This document shows positions 5,702-13,033 of a stretch of 21,077 nt of DNA, one piece after another (within the stretch, counting starts at the first letter, position 1; the number at the start of each line of letters is the position of its first letter). Source of the stretch: Dehalococcoidia bacterium. Lineage in GTDB: Bacteria; Chloroflexota; Dehalococcoidia; UBA2979. The stretch spans positions 1 to 21,077 of the forward strand of contig JALOAM010000039.1 in NCBI GenBank assembly GCA_023228765.1, given 5' to 3'. A model generated the notes under the pieces. That model was not told the DNA's origin, did not search any database, and was given only the letters and a program-made list of their open reading frames with translations. A program made the translations under genes and the position numbers.

Positions 5702-7006
5702 ATGAGGGGTCCCCGACCGACGGGCGGACCGGGCGGCGGCGCCGCGGTGGAGGGTGCCGCGCGCTGGGGTGCGCTGTCCTATCCGCAGTTCCGGCGGTAC
5801 TGGATCGCGCAGATCTTCCGGGTACTGGGACTCCAGTTCCGGATCATCGCGGTGCCGTGGCTCGTCTCCGTGGAGCTGGACCGCTCACCGATCTGGCTCG
5901 GGATCGTCGCGGTCGCCGCCGCGCTGCCGACGATCGTCTTCAGCGTCCCCGCGGGCGTCCTCGCGGACCGCTTCAACGATCAGCGCGTGCTGGTGCTGTC
6001 ACAGGGCGCGTACGCCGCGACCTCGATCGCGTTGCCGATCCTGATCCTCGCGGGCGTCGTGAACATCTGGATCGTCATCGTCTGGTCGATCGTCAGCGGC
6101 ATCTTCGCCGCGCTCGGCAACCCGGCGATGCAGTCCGTGATGCCGAGGCTCATCGAGATGCGCGTGATGCCGAGCGCCGTCGCGCTGAACTCGATGGTGT
6201 GGTCCGCGATGCGGATCGTGGGGCCGGCCGCCGCGGGCGTGCTCCTCGCATTGATCGGGACCGGCGAGGCGTTCCTCGTGACCGGGATCGCCATCGGCAT
6301 CGCCACCGTCCTCTTCGCCTCGATCACGCCGAGGGCGCGCGTGACCTCGCGAGCCGCGTCTGAGCACGGCGACGACATGTGGACGGGCATCCGCTACATC
6401 ATGCGGACGCCGATCTTCTTCGCCACCGTCGGGCTCTCCTTCTTCACCTCGGTCTTCGGGATGTCGTACCAGTTCCTCCTGCCGATCTTCGCGGAGGACA
6501 TCCTGGAGGTCGGCGAGATCGGGTTCGGCCTGCTGGAGGCCGCGACGGGCATCGGCTCCGTCCTCGGCACGATCGCGATCATCAAGATCGGGACGGGACG
6601 CCACGCGGGCACGGCGATGGTGGGGTGCGCGGCGCTGTTCGGGATCCTGACCGCGCTCTTCGCCGCCAGCCGCTCGATGCCGCTGTCGATGGCGCTGCTG
6701 TTCTGCGGCGGGTTCGCCTCCGCGATGTACCTCAACATCGGCATGACCACCCTGCAGGTGATGGTGCCGGACGACCTCCGAGGCCGGGTGATGGGCGTCT
6801 GGTCGATGACGTGGTTCCTCGCCTCGATCGGCGCGTTGCCGGCGGGCGCCATCGCGGAGGTGCTGGGCGCACCGATGTCGGTCGCCCTCGGCGGCCTCGC
6901 GGTCACGGCGTTCGCCGTGTTCGTCTACCTCAGCGCGCCGGGCCTGCGCCACATCGACCTGGTCGAAGAGACCGAAGAGGTCGAGGCCGCACCCGCGGGG
7001 CCATAG
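5702..7006 (+). CDS. MFS transporter (enterobactin-exporter/MFS_3-like)
   Basis: This is a 434-residue membrane protein with about twelve hydrophobic segments and the usual central cytoplasmic loop (about residues 205-225). It begins LSYPQFRRYWIAQIFRVLG, the N-terminal signature of MFS_3-type exporters. The loop between helices 2 and 3 reads VPAGVLADRFNDQRVL, the family's G.laDr motif. The equivalent C-terminal-half motif is VPDDLRGRVMGVW. The start is ATG at 5702, with GGAGG upstream. Both termini are hydrophilic; the C-terminus is Glu/Val-rich. It probably shares a transcript with the alpha/beta hydrolase. Substrates cannot be inferred. Confidence 0.92.
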   Translation: MRGPRPTGGPGGGAAVEGAARWGALSYPQFRRYWIAQIFRVLGLQFRIIAVPWLVSVELDRSPIWLGIVAVAAALPTIVFSVPAGVLADRFNDQRVLVLSQGAYAATSIALPILILAGVVNIWIVIVWSIVSGIFAALGNPAMQSVMPRLIEMRVMPSAVALNSMVWSAMRIVGPAAAGVLLALIGTGEAFLVTGIAIGIATVLFASITPRARVTSRAASEHGDDMWTGIRYIMRTPIFFATVGLSFFTSVFGMSYQFLLPIFAEDILEVGEIGFGLLEAATGIGSVLGTIAIIKIGTGRHAGTAMVGCAALFGILTALFAASRSMPLSMALLFCGGFASAMYLNIGMTTLQVMVPDDLRGRVMGVWSMTWFLASIGALPAGAIAEVLGAPMSVALGGLAVTAFAVFVYLSAPGLRHIDLVEETEEVEAAPAGP

Positions 7007-7042
7007 CGCTCGCGAGCATCGCCCGCGGTAGCCCTCGGACGC

Positions 7043-7276
7043 CTAGCTGGGGAACGCGACGAGCGAGGTGGTGGAGTGGATGCCGGGCAGGCTGCGGATC
7101 TGCTCCTGCAGGATGCCGGGGATCTCCTGCAGGCTCTCCGCCCGGATCTCCGCGACGATGTCGTACGGCCCCATAACCTCGTGGACCTCGTGGACCAGGT
7201 CCAGGCCTCGGATGGTCTCGACCAGGCGGCGGGTCGCCCCCGGCTCGGTGACGATCAGGACGTAGGCCTTCACCAT
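7043..7276 (-). CDS. Lrp/AsnC ligand-binding (RAM) domain protein, no HTH
   Basis: This 77-residue protein reads MVKAYVLIVTEPG, then HEVHEVMGPYDIVAEI, then IRSLPGIHSTTSLVAF. That is one complete RAM (ACT-like beta-alpha-beta-beta-alpha-beta) domain as found at the C-terminus of Lrp/AsnC regulators. No helix-turn-helix precedes it. The start at ATG 7276 is preferred over the upstream in-frame start at 7429: the homology begins here and AGGAG lies nine bases upstream. Stand-alone RAM proteins form dimers or higher oligomers and bind amino acids or related metabolites. It converges on the MFS gene and is divergent from korA. A role sensing metabolites near korAB is possible but unproven. Confidence 0.88.
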   Translation of the reverse strand: MVKAYVLIVTEPGATRRLVETIRGLDLVHEVHEVMGPYDIVAEIRAESLQEIPGILQEQIRSLPGIHSTTSLVAFPS

Positions 7277-7465
7277 TCGGAGACGCTCCTCACAACGCAA
7301 CCAGGGACACGGCGCACTGCACGAATCGCAGGTGCAGGCCCCGAGGAGCGACCGATGGTATGCCTCCGGCGGCTTACGGAGGGGTCTGTAACGCCCGTCA
7401 TGGCCAACCCCGCCCAGCATGACTATCATTACAGGGAGGGCGATCAGACGTTTGTTGCAAGCGGT

Positions 7466-7493
7466 TTGTGTCTATCGCCGGTGTGCCGATAAT
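7466..7493 (+). promoter_or_regulatory. Probable promoter of korA-korB
   Basis: TTGTGT (7466-7471), a 16-bp spacer and GATAAT (7488-7493, 5 of 6 matches to TATAAT). It would give a 5' leader of roughly 175 bases before the korA ATG at 7676. Confidence 0.45.
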
Positions 7494-7506
7494 GACGTGA
7501 GCGCGG

Positions 7507-7655
7507 ACGCGTTCCAGCGCCGCGTGCGGGTGGCCATTACGAATGCCTCCACGGGGAATTGGAGGCGCCCAGCGGTAACTCGGTCCAGGGATCGGACCTC
7601 GCCGCTCCCTGCTCCGTGCCCAACGGGTGAATGCCCCGTTTGCAAGTGAGCGGCG
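7507..7655 (+). promoter_or_regulatory. Hairpin-rich 5' leader of korA-korB
   Basis: Four successive inverted repeats lie between the promoter and the korA ribosome-binding region: ACGCG/CGCGT (7507-7511, 7521-7525), GCCTCC/GGAGGC (7545-7550, 7561-7566), GGTCC/GGACC (7582-7586, 7594-7598), and CGCCGCTC/GAGCGGCG (7600-7607, 7648-7655). The last encloses AACGGG/CCCGTT (7622-7627, 7635-7640). The outer stem ends a few bases before the purine-rich CAGGGGA that could serve as ribosome-binding site. Short stems arise by chance in GC-rich DNA; the nested 8-bp plus 6-bp element is the strongest. Confidence 0.35.
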
Positions 7656-7675
7656 GGCAGGGGAACAGGCTTCGC

Positions 7676-9361
7676 ATGAGCAAGAATCTGGTAGTCCGCT
7701 TCGCTGGCGAAGGTGGACAGGGTGTGGTGGGTGGCGCCGAACTGATGGCGTCCGCCGCGGCTTCCGGTGGATATCACGTCCTCACGTTCTCGACCTTCCC
7801 GTCGCAGATCAAGGGCGGCCCCGCATGGGGCCAGGCGCGGATCTCGTCCGAGCCCATCCTGACGCCGGGGGACTACCTGGACGTCCTGGTCGCACAGAAC
7901 CAGTACGCCTACGACCACAACCTGGAGGACCTCCGCGAGGGTGGCCTCGTGGTCTACAACTCCGAGGAGTTCGAGGTCACGGACAACGCCCGTGCCCTGG
8001 GCATCCCCGCGGACCGCATGGCCCGCGAAGCCGGCAACCCGCTCGCCTCCACCATCATCCTCATCGGTGCGGTCGCCCGGATGGCCGGCGTCAGCATCGA
8101 GGCACTCGAAGCCTTCATCACCAAGCGCTGGTCGCGTGGCCGCCCCGGTGACGCAGCCATCATCGAGGGCAACATCAACGCGCTCCGCATGGGCGTCGAG
8201 GTGGCCGAGCAGGCCGGACTCTCGCTCGAGGACCTGGAGCCGGCGCCGGAGCACCCGGAGCCACGCATCCTGATCCGCGGCTACGAGGCTGCGGCGCTGG
8301 GCGCGATGGCGGGCGGCGTCGACTCCTTCATCGGCTACCCGATCTCCCCGGCGACCACCATGCTCGTCTACATGGAGTCCAACCTGATCGGGAAGGACAA
8401 GTTCGTCGGCCAGGCCTCCTCCGAGATCGAGGCGATCAACGCCCTGGTCGGCACCGGCTTCGCCGGCAAGAAGGTCATGACCTCCACCGCCGGCCCCGGC
8501 GTCTCCCTGATGGGCGAAGGCCTCGGCCTCGCGTGGATGGCGGAGATCCCGGTCGTCGTCGTGGACGTGCAGCGCGGTGGCCCCGCCACCGGCCTGCCGA
8601 CCAAGACCGAGCAGTCAGACTTCGCGATGGCGCTGAACCCCGGCCACGGCGACATGTCCGTCCCGGTCATCGCTCCCGGCTCCACCGAGGAGGCCTTCTG
8701 GGCCACCATGCACGCCCTCAACTGGGCCGAGCGCTACCAGGGCCCGGTCCTCGTACTCTCCGAGGCCTCGATCGCGGAGCGCGCGCAGGACATCTCGATG
8801 CCGGACCTCTCGAAGGTCGTGGACGAGCGCCGCGTCGTCTCGCAGGGCGAGCAGGGCAACCGCCGCTACGCGGGCGACGGCATCAGCCCCTTCCCGGTCC
8901 CCGGCGGCCCGGGCGCCTACGTTGCGAACGCCTCCGAGCACGACGAGCAGGGTGACACCACCCACCTGCCCGACATCCACGTGACGATGACGGAACGCCG
9001 CTTCAAGAAGCTCGAGGTACTGAACGACGCCACCTACGAGGCGGAGAACACCGGCGCCAACGACGTGGTCCTCACCTGGGGCGGCTCGAAGGGCTCTGCC
9101 CTCGCGGCGTGGCAGGAGCTACGCGCGGAGGGTGTGAACATCGGCTGGTACTACACGATGTTCCTGAACCCGCTGCCCCCGCAGATGCTCGATGAGCTGA
9201 AGGGCAAGCGCGTGCTGGTGCCGGAGCTGAACTACATGGGTCAGTTCGCCAACCACCTGCGCGCGAAGGGCATCAACGCCGAGGCGATCACGCAGTACAC
9301 CGGCCTGCCGTTCAAGGTGGCCGACCTTAAGGCCGAAATCAAGCGCCGGGTCCAGGCGTAG
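7676..9361 (+). CDS. korA: 2-oxoacid:ferredoxin oxidoreductase, alpha subunit (gamma-alpha fusion)
   Basis: This 561-residue subunit belongs to a thiamin-diphosphate enzyme that oxidatively decarboxylates a 2-oxoacid to its acyl-CoA and reduces ferredoxin. Residues 1-190 are the gamma domain (FAGEGGQG at 9-16, then TFPSQIKGGPAWGQARIS). The alpha pyrimidine-binding domain starts near 205 (RGYEAAALGAMAGG, GYPISPATTM near 220, then ASSEIEAINALVGTGFAGKK and TSTAGPGVSLM). The C-terminal domain near 455-561 is the usual Rossmann-like part. The fused gamma-alpha layout with GYPISPAT is typical of the KorA type, so 2-oxoglutarate is the likely substrate, though related oxoacids are possible. ATG 7676 is preferred over an in-frame ATG 45 bases upstream because the conserved sequence begins there. 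korB follows after 26 bp. Confidence 0.93.
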   Translation: MSKNLVVRFAGEGGQGVVGGAELMASAAASGGYHVLTFSTFPSQIKGGPAWGQARISSEPILTPGDYLDVLVAQNQYAYDHNLEDLREGGLVVYNSEEFEVTDNARALGIPADRMAREAGNPLASTIILIGAVARMAGVSIEALEAFITKRWSRGRPGDAAIIEGNINALRMGVEVAEQAGLSLEDLEPAPEHPEPRILIRGYEAAALGAMAGGVDSFIGYPISPATTMLVYMESNLIGKDKFVGQASSEIEAINALVGTGFAGKKVMTSTAGPGVSLMGEGLGLAWMAEIPVVVVDVQRGGPATGLPTKTEQSDFAMALNPGHGDMSVPVIAPGSTEEAFWATMHALNWAERYQGPVLVLSEASIAERAQDISMPDLSKVVDERRVVSQGEQGNRRYAGDGISPFPVPGGPGAYVANASEHDEQGDTTHLPDIHVTMTERRFKKLEVLNDATYEAENTGANDVVLTWGGSKGSALAAWQELRAEGVNIGWYYTMFLNPLPPQMLDELKGKRVLVPELNYMGQFANHLRAKGINAEAITQYTGLPFKVADLKAEIKRRVQA

Positions 9362-9387
9362 GTTCGTAAGCTCGAAGGAGCACAGAC

Positions 9388-10266
9388 ATGGCAAAGCGAA
9401 ACCCGCTATACGACTTCAAGTGGTGCCCTGGCTGCGGTGACTTCGGTGTGAAGGTCGCGCTGGAGCAGGCCCTGGCCGGCCGCATGGCCGAGAAGAACAC
9501 GTCCATCGAGAACACCGTCGTGGTGGCCGGCATCGGCTGCTCCGGCAACATGGTGCACATGATGGAGGGCCCGCAGCCCTTCGGCATCCACGGCATCCAC
9601 GGCCGCGCGCTGCCCATCGCCTACGGCATCAAGTCCGCCCGTCCGGACCTGAACGTGGTGGTCGTCGCCGGCGACGGCGACTTCCTCTCGATCGGTGCGG
9701 AGCACATCGGCCCCCAGGCCCGCCGTAACCTGGACATCACCGCGGTGATCATGGACAACGGCATCTACGGCCTGACCAAGGGCCAGGCCTCGCCGACCAC
9801 GGAGCTGAACGTCGTCACCTCCACCACCCGGTGGGGCAAGCTCGACGAGAAGATGAACCCGTTCCTCTTCTACCTCGGCGCCGGCGTGCCGTACCTGGTC
9901 TCGCAGCTGTCGTCGCGGGTGAAGGAACTGGCGCAGGACATCAAGACGGCCATGGACTACCCGGGCTTCTCGATCGTCCACGTCCAGTCGCCCTGCACCA
10001 CCTACAACGACACCTACTCCCTGCTGAAGGGTGACGTGAAGAAGGGCATCGAGCCCCTCGCGTACCCCATCGGCGAGGACCACAACCCGGAGGACATCAC
10101 GGCCGCGGCCGATCTCGTCCGGGGCCGGCGGATCCCGATCGGCCAGATCTACCGCAGCGCGGGCGAGAGCGTCCCGGCGCACCAGCGGCTGGCCGAGGCG
10201 AAGGCCCAGGCCAACATCGAGCAGGCCTCCGTGGAGCGCCTCCTCCAGGCCATGGTGATCAGCTAG
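9388..10266 (+). CDS. korB: 2-oxoacid:ferredoxin oxidoreductase, beta subunit
   Basis: This 292-residue partner of KorA carries the thiamin-diphosphate pyrophosphate-binding domain and iron-sulfur ligands. WCPGCGD near the N-terminus provides C13 and C16, and GIGCSG provides C51, both conserved cluster-binding positions. GDGD (95-98), followed by NGIYGLTKGQASPTT (about 124-138), forms the Mg-ThDP motif. The start at ATG 9388 has GAAGGAG upstream. No ferredoxin-like delta subunit follows, consistent with the two-subunit KorAB class that uses free ferredoxin. The operon ends with a strong terminator about 35 bases after the stop. Confidence 0.95.
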   Translation: MAKRNPLYDFKWCPGCGDFGVKVALEQALAGRMAEKNTSIENTVVVAGIGCSGNMVHMMEGPQPFGIHGIHGRALPIAYGIKSARPDLNVVVVAGDGDFLSIGAEHIGPQARRNLDITAVIMDNGIYGLTKGQASPTTELNVVTSTTRWGKLDEKMNPFLFYLGAGVPYLVSQLSSRVKELAQDIKTAMDYPGFSIVHVQSPCTTYNDTYSLLKGDVKKGIEPLAYPIGEDHNPEDITAAADLVRGRRIPIGQIYRSAGESVPAHQRLAEAKAQANIEQASVERLLQAMVIS

Positions 10267-10301
10267 CGGTCACCGCCAGCGCTCGTCGCGTACGAGACAC
10301 T

Positions 10302-10328
10302 CGAGGGCGGCCCACACGGCCGCCCTCG
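10302..10328 (+). terminator. Terminator of korA-korB
   Basis: A perfect 11-bp GC-rich stem, CGAGGGCGGCC with GGCCGCCCTCG, has a 5-base loop and is followed by TCGTTCCTC. It lies 36 bases after the korB stop and before the PTPS-like gene. Confidence 0.65.
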
Positions 10329-10389
10329 TCGTTCCTCGGACCGTACGAGGCCCTCCGAAGCGCGACACGAGAGACGGATCGAGGTCGGC

Positions 10390-10878
10390 ATGAGCATCCA
10401 GCGGCACGTCACCGTGGAACGGGTGCGCCTGAAGTTCGCAGCCGCGCACATGGCCACCCTCGGCGACGAGCTCGAACCCCTCCACGGTCACAACTACCTC
10501 GTGCGTTGCCGTGTCGAGGGGGACCTCACGGAGGACCGCTGGGTCATCGACTTCTCCGCGCTCAAGGGCTACACCCGCGCCGTCTGCGACGAGCTCGACC
10601 ACCACTTCCTCCTCCAGCGCGACTCCCCGCTCCTCGACATCGAGGAGCGCGACGCATCCTGGGGCGTCCGCTTCGGCGACCGCGAGTACGCCTTCCCCAA
10701 GTCGGACGTCGTCGCCCTCCCGATCGCGAACACGACGGCGGAGCTCCTCGCGGAGTACATCGCGGAGCGCGTCGTCGCCAGCCTGCGTGACGGCGGCCAC
10801 GGGAACATCCAGGCCATCCACGTAGACGTGGAGGAGATGCCGGGCCAGTCCGGTGGCTACGCCCGGACGTTCGACTAA
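10390..10878 (+). CDS. 6-pyruvoyl-tetrahydropterin synthase/QueD family protein (PTPS-III-like)
   Basis: This is a 162-residue T-fold enzyme. The zinc ligands are visible as H20 (FAAAHMA), H32 and H34 (LHGHNY). Later parts match the family: VIDFSALKG, then DELDHHFLL with the catalytic Asp-His region, then ANTTAELLAEYIAERV, then VDVEEMPGQSGGY with the pterin-anchoring Glu. The catalytic Cys that in QueD sits four residues before HGH is absent. Instead E29 precedes HGH by three residues (EPLHGH), the ExxHGH pattern reported for PTPS-III proteins, which stand in for dihydroneopterin aldolase (FolB) in folate synthesis. A folate role is therefore inferred in preference to queuosine. No folate or queuosine neighbour is visible. 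The start at ATG 10390 has a GAGGTCGGC upstream region. Confidence 0.88.
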   Translation: MSIQRHVTVERVRLKFAAAHMATLGDELEPLHGHNYLVRCRVEGDLTEDRWVIDFSALKGYTRAVCDELDHHFLLQRDSPLLDIEERDASWGVRFGDREYAFPKSDVVALPIANTTAELLAEYIAERVVASLRDGGHGNIQAIHVDVEEMPGQSGGYARTFD

Positions 10879-10881
10879 CCC

Positions 10882-11514
10882 GTGGCGCTCTCCGGCCCCT
10901 TCGTCCCTCGCGACTTCCTCTTCGCCATCGCCATCGGGCTCCTGCTCGGCGGTGCCTGTTGGGCGGGAGACGACTCGCGGTTTGCCTTCCTTCGCGTGCT
11001 GGCGAACACCGCGGGCCCGTGGATCCTCATCGCGTTCCTCTGCGGCTCGAGGTCGAACGCGGCATTGCCCGGAGCCGCCCTCGGAGCGGTCGCGTTGCTC
11101 GGGGCGATCCTCGGCTACTACCTCTCGATCGAGCTGTTCGACGCGGAGCAAGCAGCCAAGCGCGTGTCACTGGACGCGGGGACCAACTGGGCAATCGCGG
11201 CGCTGCCGGTCGGGGTGTTCTTCGGCGCCTGCGGTGCGGCGTGGAGCGCCGGGTTCGTGCTGCCGCTAGCGCTCGGGATCCTCGGCGGGGTGTTGTTCGG
11301 CGAGGGGCTGCTCCTGCTATCGGACAACCCCACCGCGGACCTCGACTACCTCGTGGTGCCCGTGGCCGGGATCGCGGCGGGCTTTGCGATCCCGAACATG
11401 CTCGTGGAGCGCCGGCAGGCGGCGTGGGCCATCCTCATCGTGGCGATCGTGGGGCCGGTGGCGGTGTTCGTGGAGCGCGGATTGCTGGACCACGTCCGAG
11501 GTGTCACGGGCTGA
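10882..11514 (+). CDS. Multi-pass membrane protein, possibly DUF6518-like
   Basis: This 210-residue protein has about six hydrophobic segments: DFLFAIAIGLLLGGACWAG, GPWILIAFLCG, ALGAVALLGAILGYYLSIELF, NWAIAALPVGVFFGACGAAW, LVVPVAGIAAGFAIP and AWAILIVAIVGPVAVFVE. The start is GTG 10882, only three bases after the PTPS stop, so it is probably translated from the same message. The pattern of short helices with a GYYLS motif resembles uncharacterised DUF6518 proteins; this is a recollection, not a search. No catalytic or transport signature is visible. Confidence 0.72.
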   Translation: MALSGPFVPRDFLFAIAIGLLLGGACWAGDDSRFAFLRVLANTAGPWILIAFLCGSRSNAALPGAALGAVALLGAILGYYLSIELFDAEQAAKRVSLDAGTNWAIAALPVGVFFGACGAAWSAGFVLPLALGILGGVLFGEGLLLLSDNPTADLDYLVVPVAGIAAGFAIPNMLVERRQAAWAILIVAIVGPVAVFVERGLLDHVRGVTG

Positions 11515-11557
11515 TCGCCCTCGATCGTCGCGGGAGGGCCCGGATCGGGCGTCCCGT

Positions 11558-11585
11558 TTGACAGCGATACCTCCCGGACTAGGAT
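11558..11585 (+). promoter_or_regulatory. Promoter of the six-cysteine protein gene
   Basis: A perfect TTGACA (11558-11563), a 16-bp spacer and TAGGAT (11580-11585). Transcription would start about 25 bases before the GTG at 11618. Confidence 0.65.
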
Positions 11586-11617
11586 CGATCTATCGCGCGA
11601 GGGAGGTCTCAGGAGAC

Positions 11618-12163
11618 GTGCAGATCGACTGGGAAGAGACCATCAACAAGATCTTCGGGGACGTCCTGTCCTGCCCGCGGTGCGGGCAAGACCAGGAAGC
11701 CCTGGTGATCGGCTATTCCCGTAAGCCGACCCTGAACGACTACGCCCCGCGCCACCGCAACTGCCCGCGTGGCGACGAGTGCGACGCCCGCAAGCTCATC
11801 TCACTCTGCGAGACCTGCGCCCGCGCCGAGGGCCTCCACGGCTCCGAGGTCGACGCGCCCACCGCGCTCGAGTCCTACATGCTCGACTGCCGTCGTGACC
11901 TCGAGGAGTCGCTCGACTACCTCGCCGAGTACTGGCGCGACGACTACGAGCTGACGCCCGAGGAGGTCGACCTGAACCTCGAGGAGGTCGACCCCGACGT
12001 GTTCCGCGAGGAGACGGCGTGGCGCCAGCGGCTCGAGGAGGAGTACCTGCGCTACCACCGCGAGTTCCGCGACCGGAAGCGCCGCGTCCCCGCCCCCGGC
12101 TGGCGTTCCGAGTACGTCGAGGAGATCCGCGCCCTCGGCTACGACACGGCACTCGGCGACTAG
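11618..12163 (+). CDS. Conserved-looking acidic protein with six cysteines, function unknown
   Basis: This 181-residue protein starts at GTG 11618; GGGAGG lies about ten bases upstream and a good promoter just before that. The same frame is open further upstream but runs through the promoter. The N-terminal third has a zinc-binding look: CPRC (C19, C22), CPRGDEC (C49, C55) and CETC (C64, C67), with H46 nearby, enough for one or two metal sites. The rest is strongly charged and probably helical, rich in Glu/Asp (DRRDLEESLDYL-like stretch, EEVDLNLEEVDPD), ending in a basic then mixed segment. No signal peptide or membrane segment is present. It may be transcribed with the two small membrane-anchored genes downstream. 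The family was not recognised. Confidence 0.8.
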   Translation: MQIDWEETINKIFGDVLSCPRCGQDQEALVIGYSRKPTLNDYAPRHRNCPRGDECDARKLISLCETCARAEGLHGSEVDAPTALESYMLDCRRDLEESLDYLAEYWRDDYELTPEEVDLNLEEVDPDVFREETAWRQRLEEEYLRYHREFRDRKRRVPAPGWRSEYVEEIRALGYDTALGD

Positions 12164-12172
12164 CACCCCTCC

Positions 12173-12547
12173 GTGAGCGGTCGCGCCGGCCCTCTCCTGC
12201 TTCCGATTGCCGCTGCCCTCGTCCTGTTTCTCGCGAGCGGGGTCATCGGTTATGTCTACTCAGATGAGCCCGCCCGCGACACCCTGGTCGTCGCGTACGA
12301 GGGCACGCCTCCGCCCTCCCCGACGTACGTGATCGGCGCGGTCGCCACCGTCGAGGGCGGTACGCTCCGCCTCGATGTGGGCGCGGGCGGTCAGCGCGAG
12401 GTCGCGCTCGCCTCAGGCGTTCCGGTTGAGGCGCTCGAACGCACCGGCTCCCTGCCGGAGGACGGCACGTCCGTGAACGTGGGTGTGGACGACACCGACT
12501 TCGGGCTGGTGCTGACGGGCGTCGTCACGGTGGAGGGCGCGCGCTGA
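12173..12547 (+). CDS. Small membrane-anchored or secreted protein, unknown
   Basis: This 124-residue protein starts at GTG 12173, nine bases after the preceding stop. The N-terminal segment LLLPIAAALVLFLASGVIGYV is a signal anchor or signal peptide without a lipobox cysteine. The remainder is beta-rich and polar (YVIGAVATVEGGTLRLDV, then VNVGVDDTDFGLVLTGVVTVEG), like a small OB- or barrel-type extracytoplasmic domain. Its TGA stop overlaps the ATG of the next gene (TGATG), implying translational coupling and a shared role. No family recognised. Confidence 0.7.
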   Translation: MSGRAGPLLLPIAAALVLFLASGVIGYVYSDEPARDTLVVAYEGTPPPSPTYVIGAVATVEGGTLRLDVGAGGQREVALASGVPVEALERTGSLPEDGTSVNVGVDDTDFGLVLTGVVTVEGAR

Positions 12548-13008
12548 TGTCCTCCGGCGTGCGTTCCGGCCTCGTTGCCCTCGCGATCCTGGCCCTCGGT
12601 ATCGGCGGGTTCGTCGGCGGCATGCGGCTCGGCGAACGCGCCAGCGAGCCCGGCACGGACACCCTCACGCTCGACCAGCCCTCGGCCGCCGCACCTCGCG
12701 ATGTCGCTCTCCGTTCCCCCGCCGGGTTCACCGGCTTCGAAGACGGCGCCCTCGGCGGTGTCGTGACGCGCAACGGCGTGGTCACGGCGGGAGAGGATGG
12801 CGCGTTCGCCGTGCAGACCGGCAGCGCGACGCTGCAGCTCCGCACCACCTCCCCCGCCCGCATGTATCGCATCGCACCCGTCGACGGCAGCCTCGCGGCT
12901 GGCGACGTGGTCGTCGTACGCCTCGACGAGGACGGCGCGGCAGAGGCGGTCCTCCGCGTCCCCGCCGACCTCCGCGAGGGCGACTCGCGTGCCTCGGACG
13001 CTCCGTGA
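12547..13008 (+). CDS. Small membrane-anchored or secreted protein, unknown
   Basis: This 153-residue protein begins in the TGATG overlap with the preceding gene. An N-terminal hydrophobic segment (LVALAILALGIGGFVGGM) is followed by an extracytoplasmic beta-rich part (GFEDGALGGVVTRNGVVTAG, TLQLRTTSPARMYRI, GDVVVVRLDEDG) and an acidic tail. The layout mirrors the upstream gene, so the two may be distant paralogues or partners. It converges on the FtsX-type permease, with a hairpin in the short gap. No family recognised. Confidence 0.7.
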   Translation: MSSGVRSGLVALAILALGIGGFVGGMRLGERASEPGTDTLTLDQPSAAAPRDVALRSPAGFTGFEDGALGGVVTRNGVVTAGEDGAFAVQTGSATLQLRTTSPARMYRIAPVDGSLAAGDVVVVRLDEDGAAEAVLRVPADLREGDSRASDAP

Positions 13009-13015
13009 CGCTTGT

Positions 13016-13033
13016 TAGTGGCTGACGCCACTA
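13016..13033. terminator. Hairpin between convergent genes
   Basis: TAGTGGC and GCCACTA form a perfect 7-bp stem around TGAC, overlapping the stop codon of the minus-strand permease and lying eight bases after the plus-strand stop. Its position suits a bidirectional terminator, but no T tract is present. Confidence 0.4.

Larger units (their letters stand above)
7277..7675. other. Intergenic control region upstream of korA
   Basis: These 399 bases lie between the divergent RAM-domain gene and korA, with no credible gene. From left to right they contain a CTGCAC/GTGCAG hairpin (7317-7337), a CCTCCG/CGGAGG hairpin (7363-7382), a promoter facing korA (7466-7493), and the hairpin-rich leader listed separately. 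No tRNA or known riboswitch consensus was recognised. Confidence 0.6.

Noticed and set aside
7277..7429. N-terminal extension of the RAM-domain protein that might hold a helix-turn-helix
   Set aside because: The translated extension (Cys/Arg/Pro-rich) has no helix-turn-helix character, and a ribosome-binding site precedes ATG 7276.
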